DNA from: Tanytarsus gracilentus
Taxonomy: Eukaryota > Arthropoda > Insecta > Diptera > Chironomidae
Reading direction: 5' to 3'
Assembly: GCA_038502055.1 (NCBI GenBank)
Contig: JAXRKN010000042.1
Span: forward strand, 2,232,001-2,296,000
Length of the DNA: 64,000 bases
Shown here: positions 10,320 to 23,105 of the stretch, piece by piece
How the letters are laid out: every line of letters begins with the position of its first letter
Position numbering within the stretch: position 1 is the stretch's first letter
The notes under the pieces: generated by a model
What the model saw: the letters and a program-made list of their open reading frames with translations, nothing else
Told to the model about the DNA's origin: nothing
Database searches by the model: none
Made by a program: the position numbers and the translations under genes

Positions 10320-11075
10320 ACTTAAATTTTACTAGTTCTCATCCCTGGGCAAAAGGAGAGAAGAAATTTTCTTAATTTATTTTCATTTAATGCCACAAGA
10401 CATGACACACTCATCCGGCAGCAGCAGCAGTCAACCAACCATCATCATCATCTAAAGGCACTTTTCCCTTCAGCATATTTTCTCTGTCTTCTCTTTTTTT
10501 ATCATCTAACAGCGACATAGACAAACATTAATCTCAAAATGAATGAGAAGTGACTGAAACGGAATGAGTTGAAAATGGAAGTTGCAACATTTATAATTTT
10601 TATCCCTTCATTTTATGAAAATGCACACACAGTCAACAGCAATAACTTAAAAAGTTCTCTTTAATAAATAATGAACTATTAAAAGAGAAAACTTTTCATC
10701 TCTCAATGATGATGTGAAGCATGTACTGAGTTGATATTAAAATGAAATTTGTCATCGAAATGGGTTCATCCGTAAGTTGAGTTACAAAATTTTTCAATAT
10801 GATAATTTTATTCTAAAACAAAATTTGACAGATCAATAAAAATTTAATTCAAATGAGTCAAAAATGTGACGAAACTTAGGAATAATTTCCAGATGCAACA
10901 TTATCTTGCACTTGATGATAGAAGAAAATTCCTTCTGAACTCGTGAATCATTCAACGTTCAAATAAAAAGCAGACATTTTCTCGAACTTATTTCTTGACC
11001 CAAAAATTTCTACTCGAAGTGACAATTTAATTTGTAAAATGCATAAAAAATTCACGCGAGCATGAATGTGGAGCT

Positions 11076-14000
11076 TTCACGCTCAAGCGAAAACCTGTTG
11101 CATGCAGAACTCAAATTTATTTTTCTCATATTATCACATGTAAAGCATTTTCATATGATTTTTTCTTTCCAAGCGAGTGAAATTTTCATGTCGGTGGAAA
11201 TTCGAAATTCCTGATGGAATTTTTCCAGCACTGGAAGTTCATTCAGTTATAAGAGAATTTTTATTGATAACATAGGTCAGTAACTGGCAGCGGTTTGAGG
11301 CAGCAGCATCGTCCACATTTTTCTTCAATTTATTTTTTTTCTCGTAAATCTTGAGTGGACTTTATATAGAGAGTAAAATGGAAATCATGTAATCCCTCCA
11401 TTTATGCAAATGAAATTTCAAATTCAAGGACAAACCTAACATGACTTTCACCTTAACTAAGAACATGCAAAGTTTTGATTTCATTTCGGAAGGGATTAGA
11501 ATAATTTGATAAGAGCTAAAGTTAAAATTTAAATTGTCACTAAGGGTTGTAAATCTAAAAGGATTAAATTCTTAATCTTTGATAAATAAAATTTGAAAAC
11601 ATTCAGTTGAAATTTTTAGTTCCATTATAAATCCTATTGTCAAACATCCTATAGCCATTTCTCTTGAATATTTTTAGTAATTGACCGTAATTTTTTTTTA
11701 TTAAAAACACATGAAATTTTTTATGTTCGTCTGCTCCAATTTGTTAAATTACAAAAAAATACACACGATACTTCGTGTTACCTTCAGCGTGTCTCTAGAG
11801 CCACTCGGAAAGTGTTATTGTATGATTAATGAGAAAATGGCAAAAAGTCTTCGAGAAATAGAGTTAAGAAATTCATTCGTTACCGTTATGTTATAGTATG
11901 AGAAGTGTCGTGTATGCTCACTGAGACTTAAATCCCACCAGGGATTGTCTTGAAAATTGCATAATGGATGGAGCAGAAAAAAATTGCAATTGCTTTCTTG
12001 ACATTGAAAAAGGTTATGAGGTTTTGAAAAGATTGTGAATGCGAAGAAGAACAAGAGAAAAATTCTTTTGAGTTGAGGAAAGGTGCATTGATAGAACTTT
12101 TGGGTCGCTTTTTCATCATAGGAAGAATTTCATGAATTTTTAGGCGAGATAACCTTAAGATGATGAAATCCTCTTAAGGAATTTTTTGTCAAGCCATAAC
12201 GAGACATTTATTGCAAAATTTTAAGTGTGTTGATCCTATTTTTACTGCCTATTTTTTTTTTACAAAGTAAAGGAGATAAAAAATATTTAAAAAGAGAAAA
12301 AAACTCATCAGAAATTCATCACAAAAATCCAACAATCGTTAAACACCTCATAAACTACAACCATCTGGAAACTTCATCGTTCAATTTACAAGAAGGAATC
12401 ACATTAATTTTGTAGACGAATGTTTATGAAGCTCAATGGCTCAATGTAAGGTTACATGTGTATATGTGATACCCTCAAGCTCCGATTCCTCTCAACAATC
12501 CATTTTGCTCGCTTTTTTCAGCTTCAATCACCATGAATCATGATTGCACTTTCGCCTTATGCTCTAAATACATGCAACGCGAGTCGTTACGAGTTGGAAT
12601 CTCATAAAATTAATTGCATCCTTCTCGCTTTTAGAGCAATTGATATAAAAAAATCTACTCCACTTCCATTTAAAGCGAATTTTATACTCGACTGCGATTG
12701 CCATTACTGCAGTTGCTTAACAAAGACGATGATTTTGAACTCTCAGCGAGACATTGTTAGTTGGGATGGAAATAAACGCAATGACTTCATTAGCGGTTGT
12801 TTATGATGGCTTTATGAATACACACGGAAAATAAATGGGAAAGGTTCTTTTGATAAATTTGAGACAAAAATTTAATGTGAAAAGTTTTAAAATGAAAAAA
12901 AGGAAAAATTCAAAGGAAAAAAGTTCAAATAAGAAGAAGTTAAATTTTGTGGTCCAAAGTTATAAATAAATTTTTAAAAAATATTTTTCCTACCTGACAT
13001 GTCTAATTATTAAATAAAAAAGTCATTTTAATAAATATCTTACAAATGAAAATTTTTTAGAGATTCAACAATAATTTCAACTTTGCTGTTTAATACAATT
13101 TTTGCTGATTCGAAGAACAAATTTCAAATTATTTCCTCTTGTGTGCTTCTTTGATTAAAAATTTGTTATTGCTTTGGTTGAAGATTCGGAGAAAAATATT
13201 CTCGAATTGGAAAAATAAAAAAAAGAAGCGAGAAAGATATTTTTTGACCAAGAAGTTTTGTTACTCTTGGCAATTTTTGAGCACCAAATAAAAACATCTC
13301 GATATTTTTTTTGATTCAATTTAATTTTGAACTGTTTTTAGAGGACATTGAGATTTTTTTATGAGAGACCTAATGAAAAATAAATTGCCTCTAGAAATGA
13401 TACTTTTTTGGGGTATGATATCTTTATTTCATTAAAAACATCACCTTTGGGTGTGCTCCGTGAAAAGAATCGCTATTTAATTAATCAATATTGATCTAAT
13501 ACCTTTTTTAAAATTTATTTTCTCTGTAAATGACATTGAAACCGATTGCGGGATTAATTTCAAATTGTGATTTATATAAATATTATTTTATTGAAGATTA
13601 AAACATGGACAGTAATTTATTGAATTGAAAAGGGAAAAATATGATTCAAAATTTAATTTAAAATTATCTTATCATTTATATGAAATCAGAACTTTCATAA
13701 ATATCAAACGACCTACAATGAATCCAAAATTTTATCTTTTTGTGGTGTCATAAATTAAAAATAAAAAATTTCACCAAATAATTAATTACTGGAAAAATTT
13801 TCACCTTAAATATTTGTAAATGTATTTTGCAAACAAAAAGGTGAAAAGTATTCAAAAGGTCGGTAAACAAATTTATTTTGTTGTTAAACACGAAAGATAC
13901 TTAGTTAAAAATAAAACTATGGCAATTAATTACAAAAATATATTTTTCATTCAACATGGAGAGTAAAATTTTACACAAAGTATTATTGTGAAAATTTATG

Positions 14001-17000
14001 GGTATTTTTTCAAGAAAATTATCAAAAGCGTCGTTCGGAGTCAATGGCATTTTTTCAAAAATGTCTCTCTAATTTAATTGGAATTAAATTTTGAAAAAAC
14101 TTTAAATTTTAAAGTCCACGAACAAAAAATAAATAAATTGGATGCTTCTGTAAAATTGCGAACATAAAAGTGCTTCACTGTTCGCAATTTAAATATGAAA
14201 TTGAGTTTAATAGTTTCCTCTTTCAATTTGAAGTATCTGAAATGAAAATGTTGGCAATAAAACACGAATGACAATTTAAATATTGACTAAAGCTATCGCT
14301 TGGAACATTTTTAACACAGATAATTTCATTTGCACGCAAACACAATACAAAATATTTTTAAATTGACGCCACTGAAAATTGTGTTTTCGCTCTAACACAA
14401 TTATTGAGGTTCAGTTGAAAATAAAGTTTTATCGACGGGTTTGAATGTTTTTTTTGAGGGTTGATAAAGGTTTCATGAAGTTTGTTGAAAAACTTTATTG
14501 ATACAATTTAACAAAGGAAAACTTAAAATAATGTTAAAAATTTGTAAAATTGCAATTAAATGCCGTTAATTTTTTTTATAATTTATCATTTTTTTGGAAG
14601 AATAACTTGATATTTTTTTAAATCCTTCACTAATGATTCACCAAATGATTTCTCGCTAAAGGAAATCAATTAAATTAATGGGAAAAGTTTGGTTATAAAT
14701 TGCGGGTAAATTTTATCAGCTCACAATTTATTGCCGCATAAAAGGAAACTTTTCACAATCAATTTAACACGTTTTACTCTTTTCGAAAGGTTTTAATTTA
14801 CAGCTTCAAAAAATTCTCTTTGATGTCACGAAAAAGGTTTTCTGTCCGCAACTTCCCAGCTGTGTGACTGCATATTAAAACTTTTTGACCTGACAACTTC
14901 ATATTTTTTGCTCTCAGTTGACACAGAAGAAGGGTTGAATTTTTTTATTTAACTTCGTTTACAAACTGTGTGATAACCAGCAGCGCAAAAAAACTTTTGT
15001 GTTCGCCAAAAATGCGGTCGGTTTCATAATGAAATTATTAAAACGTGGTGGGGAATATAAAAATTAATGACTGTTTTAATGTTGATATGCTTATTAGCGC
15101 AGGGCTAATAAAATTATGACCAAATCACAGAAGCATTATAGCCCGAAAGCACATGATTTTGAATGAATGCTTTTCGAGTGAGAGGGAGAGTCCCGAGGGA
15201 GTTTTTCGAAATGAATTTAATGGGTAGTAAAGTATTTTATTAAAGGAAATTTGAAGCACCTTTTAATTACTGAGCTTTATTGAAGTATTAACCTAATTTT
15301 TCATGAAATTAAAGATTTCGACGTTAAATCTTTACAGAATTCAATTTATTCTGTCACAAAATTAAAAATTAATTAATTTTCCAATTCAATTTCCATTACC
15401 TAGATTACTTTCAGCAATCAATTTCACAGATTTAGTATTTAATGCCCAAATTATAGAGAAAATCACTCAAATGGAAAAAAAGACTCTTATCATGTAAAAA
15501 CTATGATAAGCACTTTAATGTAAAGATGACCAACATAGTATCCGCATGATGATGTAAAAGATATTATATACAAAGAGTTTATACCTTCCTGTTTCATTTC
15601 AATGTGTCTGACCCAGAAAATCAATTTTCTCCACACCCTATAATGATGATGATGATGTTATTTGAGTTGAGCTGCAATTACGAAGTAAAAGCGAAAACAG
15701 GAGGAAGAAAAATGAAAGCTATTAAAAATTTCAATTGCTTTTGCTGCTGCAAACTTTCAGACATGCATTCAACGATATTACTAATTAAACTTTGCCATGG
15801 TAATTTCATACGTGCAAAATTTTGCATGCTTTGAAGCAATTTTAGGAACGGAATTAATTAAAATATTTTCACACCTGCAAGTTTGTAAACTTTTGCCTTA
15901 ATTAATTGAGTTTTGTTAGTCATAAAATACTTAATAAAGATGCAAATTAAAATGTGAGTATTTGCAGGTAATTAAAAGAATTTTTAAGGTTTTAAAAATT
16001 GAATTTCAATCACATAATTGATTAATATTTCTCATTGATTTTTAATTTGAACCACAAGGGTCGAACATCAACACGTCCAATTAAATAAATTTCCAATGTC
16101 AACCTCAAATGAGAATTGCGTGGTGAAATACAATTAAGCCCATTATGATGTATAAATGTCAATAAAAGTTGACACCTGTGTATCATAAAATGTGACCTTT
16201 GAAGAAATTTCCTTTTTCAAGGTTAAAATCCAATCCAATAAGCACTTTCAAACCTGTTGCTTACGCAAACATTTATCTCAAAGTGAAGCAAATAAATGTT
16301 ATTTATTCAATTTCTCTCGTTTCGATTTTACTCAAGTGCTTCGTAATAAAAATATTTTATAACGACATATTGGATGCTTTCTTTATGCTGAAGATGATGA
16401 AAATTGTGCTGATAAGAAGAAGCGAAGCACGAGTTATCTATCATACGCGATGAAAAAAGAACATTTTTACATGATATTGTTGTAAAATAACATCTCGATG
16501 ATTCGATGAGAAGCGAGAGCTTTTATGATAAAGATTTAATATATTGAGTGTCTCGAAAATTCCACGATGAAACCTTAAAAAAATTATGGTTTATTAAAAA
16601 TTTTGAGCTTTTACCAAAGCTTTATAAAAGCTCCCAAAAATAATTTCAATACCTAAAATTTTATCTCTCGAAAACAAAAGAAAATTTAAACTTTCATCCG
16701 AGAAGTACACGAAAACTCCATCTGTCTTTTAACCAAATTCCCCAAAGAAATTTTCAGCGGTAAACTTTTTGATCACACGAATGAAAACTTTCAACTCCGA
16801 GGACAATTTAATACCAACACTTTGTGTTTTATAGTTTGATACAATAATTTTCCGAGGAACTTCAGTTGGGAATAAATTGTCAACAGCAGCTCCATATCTT
16901 CGTCTTACATGAGAACACCTTGAGGTATGCTTCGAAAATTTCTTGCGTATTAAAAATTCACAATTGCAACACCTGCTTTCGTTACACCTTCAAAGGAAAC

Positions 17001-17940
17001 TTTTCTCGTCCCATTTCACAAGTTTGTTACACATTTTGTGTTTCTGTGTATACACAAAAAGAATACAATAAGAAAATATGCAATAAAGTACATTCATAAA
17101 ATTACATAAAAGAGTTTGCATAAAGGAAAAAATTATGTAAAGTAATAAAAAAAATTTAATGCTGCGTGGGAAATTTTTCTTTGTTTAGTTGCAGAAAAAA
17201 GATCTCAAAAGGCTTCAAATTTAAAATTTTTATTAGTGCGAGAGGCAAAAATTAACTTTCAAATTTTTAAAGGTATTAAAAATTTTCTTTTAAATTACGT
17301 AAAGTTTTTGCTGACTTAAAGACATATTTCTCCAATTTGATTGTCCGCAGCTGATTAAACTTTTATTGCTCTTTTCCTGCGCGCAATAAAACTGATTGCA
17401 TTTATGATGTGACACTTAATTGTTTTTCTATAAAAGTTCAGCATCACAAAAGAACTGAAGAAAACTATTAACAGTAAATTTTATGTTCATAAGTAAGAAG
17501 AAGTTAATAACACATATGTGGCATTAAGTTTTATGACATCGAGAAAGAATTTTACGACTATTTTCTTCGCTATTGTAAAAATTCCTCGAGCTATTCGCAC
17601 CTGCAGAATTATGGGTTTAAATTTATTAGATTGACGTCAGATGAAGAAAATTTTGTAATATCTCAAAAATATCAAATTTCACCTTCAATCATTCTCAAGC
17701 TCTTGAGTATCCTTGGCGTGTCCTTTACAGACGTCTTCATTAACGTCACATTTCAGATTACAGTCATGACAACCCACTCAGACATTACACACGTGAACAT
17801 TGAGATAATCTGAACTCACTGCGGTGCTGTCGAAAATGCATGAGCATTTGAAATGAGAGAGTTGAACACAAAAAATTATGCGTAATCGAATTAATTTGAG
17901 TCGATACCAACGGAAAAAAATCCAAACCATCCTGAGAGAG
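11076..17940. other. non-coding intergenic DNA, about 6.9 kb
   Basis: AT-rich with many homopolymer runs. No gene, tRNA or clear element was recognised. The open frames present are all under 90 codons and of random-looking composition. Confidence 0.5.
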
Positions 17941-17978
17941 CGCCGTCAAAAATTATTGTTAAAATTTTCCGTCAACGA

Positions 17979-19250
17979 GTGATGCGTCAAAGTTTAGATG
18001 TTAAAATTGGGTTTGTTCATGTAAATGATAGACAAAAGCATGGAAAACAATTTTTAACGGTGCTCTCACAGAACGATTTGATTTTTTTTGATAACATCTT
18101 TGCCTACTTCAGAAATCAAACTCATTTTTTCTCCCGCGAAAAGTTTTCAAAGTATTCAACTAGATTGTTATATTGGTCAGTAAAAAATTATTTAGCACTA
18201 AAGAAAATATCTGAAAATAAAATAAAAAGTCATTTCGGTTCTCCTCAAGGAGGATTTTATCTGGACTGTTATTCAATATCTACGTTAATTCATTATTTGA
18301 ATTGCCTCTTGAAAATGTACTAAGGTTTTATTGCGATGACATGTTTTAATTGCATCAGGTTACGATGAAAGTGATTTAAAATCAAGGTTAGAGGGTGATT
18401 ATTAAAATAATGTGGTTAAAATTTCATTACCTTAGGCCAATAATGAAAAAAATGTATTTTTTAAAGGGAAAAAAATTGAAAATTTCAGTTTAATTTAAAT
18501 TTAACGGCGATACAATACAGCGACTGATAATTTAAATATATAGGATTGTTCGTTGACGAACAACTGAATTTTTCTGTACAGATTGATCACATAAACGTAA
18601 AATAAATCATTTGTTGAAAATTAGTTAAAATTAGAAGGTTCATATCTGAAAAAACGGCACTAAAACTATATTACGGAATGTTTTTCAATTTATTTTATGA
18701 ATGTCATTTGGAGTGTAGCACCCAATTATTTAACCGAGTCACTTGCGGTAGTTCAGCGTCGAGCTCTAAGAATTGTTTTTCGAAAAGAAAGGAGATCTCA
18801 CAATAAAATGAATTATTTGCGAAAAATTCTTCCATTTCGGCCGTTGTGATTTTCAATTAAATATTGTAATGTTCAAGATTAGACATAACATGATCAACAA
18901 TCATATAAATTTACAGTTTTTAAGTGATAGGCATGGTCACTTCACAAGAAACAGAAATGATTATATCGAAGTCTCTGTATCGCGAAATATAACTGAGAAC
19001 GATTTTTATTTTAGAGCTCCTAGAGCATTTAATGAATTACCTCAGGAAGTTAAGAAATTTCACAATTTAACGTCTTTTAAAATGAGATTAAAAGAGCACC
19101 TGTATAGCAATTACACAGATGATGAGTGAATATTAAGAAACAAATCTGAAAAATAACGTTCACATTGAATCAATTTATAAACATACATATGTATTATTTT
19201 TTATAAAATAAATAAATATTACTAAAACAAAAAAAAAAAAAAAAAAAAAA
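17979..19250 (+). mobile_element. decayed non-LTR retrotransposon (LINE) 3' fragment with poly(A) tail
   Basis: The first frame (17979-18323) carries a reverse-transcriptase signature: LLYW-SVKNYLALKK followed by the GSPQGG motif equivalent to G-PQG of Jockey/CR1-type elements. A YCDDM catalytic-box relic sits just after the stop, in another frame, at about 18327-18341. Further remnants with stops follow (LFVDEQLNFSVQIDHI around 18550-18590). The last frame (18869-19129) is the characteristic LINE C-terminal tail, ending with ELPQEVKKFHNLTSFKMRLK. A run of A at about 19227-19250 marks the 3' end. It is 5'-truncated and frameshifted, so inactive. Clade assignment beyond Jockey/CR1-like is not safe. 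Confidence 0.75.
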
Positions 19251-19693
19251 GAATTTTTTGTATTTTTAACCTTTATCTTTCCTCACTTTTTATGAGAATC
19301 CTCACTTTTTATCATGTAATGTCTCACTAACAAATTAAGTAATTAAAATTTTATGAGATTAACATTTTTCATAGGAATTTCACTATAAATTTCACTGATA
19401 AGAAAACAAGGGAAAAAACTCTAGAAAATTATTTAAAAGTAGGTATTTAATTTTCAATAAAACAAAATTAATTAGAAATTCTTTCTGGAAATTGCTTTTA
19501 GTTTTTATATTCTTCAATGATGTAGATAAAGAAACTAAACTTTTAGAATGTTAACTTCCCAAGCCTGGTCCACACTCAACAAACAATTTAATCTCATTCC
19601 GAATTTAATTTCTTTTTCCAAGAAAAGGTTAAAACAAAAAGGTGTTTATTTATTTTTGTATCTTACGAACATTAACGAATAAAAATTTTCACC

Positions 19694-19700
19694 TATAAAA
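19694..19700 (+). promoter_or_regulatory. TATA box of protease gene copy 1
   Basis: TATAAAA lies about 31 nt upstream of a CACAGT initiator-like site (about 19725-19730) and 69 nt upstream of the ATG. The right-arm gene has TATATAAT at the equivalent place. Confidence 0.65.
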
Positions 19701-19762
19701 TGAGCCAAAATTCTTAAAGCTCTTCACAGTTTACAAGTTAAATTAAAAGGTGAAGCTTAAAA

Positions 19763-21131
19763 ATGAAATTGTTTTTACTTTTTCTCATCCTCGCAGTCGC
19801 TTTGGCATCAGCAGCCGTTAAGCGACGATCAAAAGCAGAGGAGGACAAAATCTTTGACGACTACCTCCAAAAGTTTAAGAAAAATCGTGGAAGATCCGAT
19901 AACGAGAAACGCAGAAAAATTTTCATCGATCGTTTCTATGAAATTGAAGAACACAATGAAAAATTTCAAAAGGGCGAAGAACTTTTCGAGAGAGGTTTAA
20001 ATGAACTTTCGGACTTGACTCAAGAAGAAATTTTGAAAAACTGGACTGGAGGAAAAGTCTCAAGGGATTCACTGCCAAGACCAAGTGGGAATAACACTGT
20101 ACCACCATTACCACAAGGCGGAAGAAGAGGAAAGTCGACCCCAGATAATTGGAATTGGGCATGGTACACTGTTGTACAACCAGTGCAAAATCAAGGAGGT
20201 TGCGGTTCTTGCTATGCTTTTTCCGCCATTGGAGCAATTGAAGGTTCAATGTGTCGTTACTTTGGTCAATGCGTAAAATTAAGTGAACAAGAAGCGATGG
20301 AATGTACAAATGGATGCGATGGTGGCTGGACCGGAAATGTCTTTGATTACACAAAGCGCTTGGGTGGAGCTGCTTATGCTTCAAATTATCCATATAAAGA
20401 ACATGTGACTAAAGGTTGCGAAGCAAATGGTCCGAGAGTACCTAAGAGCAAAAACACCGACTGGTATTTCTTGCCACGTGGCGATCCCGAAGGAATGAAA
20501 AATTTCATCTACAATTTTGGACCACTTTCGGTAATTTGAACGATCTAAAGAATTTTAGAAACATTTGTGGTTTTATCAATTTTTTATCTCATTCCTAGGT
20601 TATTTTCGATGTTTACGATGCTTTCTTTGACTATAAAAGTGGAATTTTCAACACTTGCAGTGGATCCAATGTTGGAGGGCATGCTGGTGAGTAAAAAATT
20701 GTAATTTTTGAAAATATAAATTGAAATAACTTTTCAAATAAAATTTAAATTTGCTAAATTTGTCATAAAATAATTTTTTTAAGTTCTTATCACTGGATTT
20801 GGAGAAGAAAATGGAAACAAATATTGGATTGCCAAGAATTCAGTAAGTTAACTTTTTGATTTAAATTTAAATTTAATTTAATTTCTTTTTTTTCACTACA
20901 GTGGGGTTGGTGGTGGTAAGATTCTAAAAACCCATTTAATGTCCTAAATTTTAGATTTTTAAGTGAACTCAATTTTTAAAAGTTTTTGGTCTGAGTTTTA
21001 TTATTTATTTTTGTTTATAATATTATTAAATATTTTTCCTTTTTAGGGGTGACGGCGGTTATTTCAAAATTCTTCGTGGAAACAACTGCGCTTATATTGA
21101 AGATTGGGCACTTTTCCCATGGACCGAATAA
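19763..21131 (+). CDS. papain-family (C1A, cathepsin L-like) cysteine protease, copy 1 (337 aa, five exons)
   Basis: Exons 19763-20530, 20599-20686, 20784-20842, 20902-20915 (only 14 nt) and 21047-21131 join in frame to 337 residues. Residues 1-18 are a signal peptide. Residues about 30-95 are an I29 inhibitor propeptide with an ERFNIN-like helix and LNELSDLT. The mature enzyme follows, with oxyanion Gln144, catalytic Cys150 (QNQGGCGSCYAF), His284 (GGHAV) and Asn304 (KNSWG). It is therefore a secreted zymogen with an intact triad. In insects such enzymes serve digestion, moulting or yolk breakdown, and the substrate here cannot be read from sequence. One oddity is that the loop after Asn304 reads SWGWWWGD, where its twin has SWGSGWGD. 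A TATA box precedes it, and the convergent near-copy is at 30079-31392. Confidence 0.92.
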
Positions 21132-21181
21132 TTAAAGCCGAACTATAAGAAAATTTTTATTTTATTCAAAGATACAATAGA

Positions 21182-21187
21182 AATAAA
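21182..21187 (+). terminator. polyadenylation signal of protease copy 1
   Basis: AATAAA lies 50 nt after the stop codon, with an equivalent site in the right-arm copy. Confidence 0.65.
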
Positions 21188-23105
21188 ATTTATAAATTTA
21201 TTGCAAAAAAAAATTCAATACAAAAAGATTAAAAGTGTTCCATTCAAATTTAACAATTTTTTTCATTTTTTTTTTTGTTTTTTTCTGTTGAAATCGGCTT
21301 TTGCTTATTCTGAAGTTCATGATTTGCTAAAATCCATCAGTGCTATTTTAAAAACTTCAAATGTCTTTTCCACACAAATTTTAAATCATATCGAAATCGC
21401 AAAAATTTATTTAATTGAATGAAAATGAAAGCTCTTCATGTTCAACCTGACTTTGACTGTTCATCATTCACTCAATAGTCAATTTGATATTGCAAGTAAA
21501 TAATTTCAATGACAGTTCTCTTCATCTTTCATCGATGTAGCTAGTCAAGACAGATGGATAACAAATTTTATGTCACAAACCTCACATGTGAATATCATCG
21601 TTGAGCATACACAAAAAACACTCGCATGTGAATGACTTATGCTTGAGGAGATTCGATCAAGAAGCAGGAAGAAGTAATCTTCGATAAGAGGAAATTTATT
21701 TTACTTTCAGCCAAATTTTCTCTTTCAGATTTTATTTAATCCAAAATGTATGAAAAATTCTTTAGATTTCGAGACCATTCATATTTTTTTTCTGATTATT
21801 TTTGCCATTTCGAGTTCATTTTGCGAGTTATAAAAAAAAGGACGATTCAATCAATTAACTTGTAATATTTCTCTCAATTAAATTTTTATGCTGCATTTAA
21901 CTAAAATAAATTCATTTTGAGATCAAAAACTCAATCATGCGATGAATAATTGAAAAATAATTACTACAATTGAGCTTTCGTCATTTTCTCGGTGGATGCT
22001 GTGAGGAAAAATTGAATTCTGAGAACTTGATTAATTTGACGTTGTTTCATGAAAGGAGGTTAAATGATGAACTCGAGCAACGTGTCAAATTTCTTAGATT
22101 GCATTAAATTAATTTTTTTGTCAAATATTTTCGAATTTTAAGAAAATGTTTTCTTTTTTGTTTAAAAATTTCAACATTGCCTTCCTAAACTTGCTTTCTT
22201 TAAAGTACTTTCAGGTATTTTCTTCATGTTGCGTCGCAGGAAAAAATTTCAATGACAAACAAATTCGGCGCAAATTAATCCGCTTATGAGCTAAAAAATA
22301 CTCCTCAAATTTCTTTCGCATTCAACAAAAATTCAAAAGGATTCCAGAAAAAGGATGAAATTGAAATTTTTTCTTAAGTTTGCGTTCAATCAAGAAAGAA
22401 TTTTAGGGAAGGAATAAAATTGAATTTTAAGGAAACGTGAACTGACTGTTAATCGCATTCACTCGATCCGATTAAAAAAGTTTAGCAGAACACCAAACTT
22501 AAAGCAACACCAAGTGGTTGTGAAAAGTTTTGTAAATGCGAGAATAAAGCGAAGTAAAAAGCTCGCATGTGCTAAAATCATCACAAAAAGCTTAAATTGT
22601 GAAAGTTTTGAGATAAGAATTCGCTGACATGCATGTTGAAGATAATAAGAAGTGATTAATATTGACGAGTAAATGTTTCACAACCACGAAGTTGAAAACA
22701 TTTCAAGAATTTCTTCAAGGATCTTTTTTATATCATTAACTTTCTTACACACTTTTTCCTGTGAGTTGATAATTATTTTTATGAATATCATAAATAAGAA
22801 AAACTTTCATTAAATCTGGAATGATTGAAATCTATGAACTAGATGGATGTGAGAGTGCATTATGAATGATTGTGTTGACAATGCACACAACACAAAACTT
22901 TCATCTCTCACATATTGCAAAGTGATTGAGTTCAAGCTCTTTTCTGCAAATTTAATTAACTAAAACTCATAATTCTTTATAGACAAAAGCACTCAAGGAC
23001 ATTTCACTCACAAAATGATGATTTTTATTATGAAAGAGGAAGTGAAAACTTTTTATTCTTTTATGGCAAATTGATTTTCTTCAGAAAACAAGTTCATTAC
23101 CAAGG

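Larger units (their letters stand above)
7395..11075 (+). repeat. duplicon copy A (partly repeated at about 25.29-26.72 kb, same orientation)
   Basis: Several stretches recur in the same order and orientation near 25.3-26.7 kb. They are TTGACATTGATGG and its flank (7404 and 25308), a nearly identical block of about 160 bp (8151-8313 and 26193-26355), a block of about 150 bp with GTCAACAGCAA and a long TTCTCTTTAATAAATAATGA core (about 10630-10770 and 26485-26635), and the ATTTCTACTCGAA block (11007 and 26636). The A copy is longer because 8314-10609 has only about 110 bp as counterpart in copy B. No coding function was seen. Confidence 0.7.
19251..23105 (+). repeat. left arm of a large inverted duplication
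   Basis: This segment matches the reverse complement of 28110-31920 along its length: upstream DNA (for example the AAGTAATTAA...TTTATGAGATTAAC block at 19340), the whole protease gene, and about 1.9 kb of 3' flank. The homology starts directly after the LINE poly(A) tail and ends near AAACAAGTTCATTACC at about 23100. Coding parts are about 90% identical by eye, and non-coding parts are diverged with many small indels. Confidence 0.85.

Noticed and set aside
19923..20393. 156-codon minus-strand frame over protease copy 1, mirrored over copy 2 (30759-31232 plus)
   Set aside because: It is antisense to a protease exon with an intact catalytic site, and its presence in both copies follows from the duplication.
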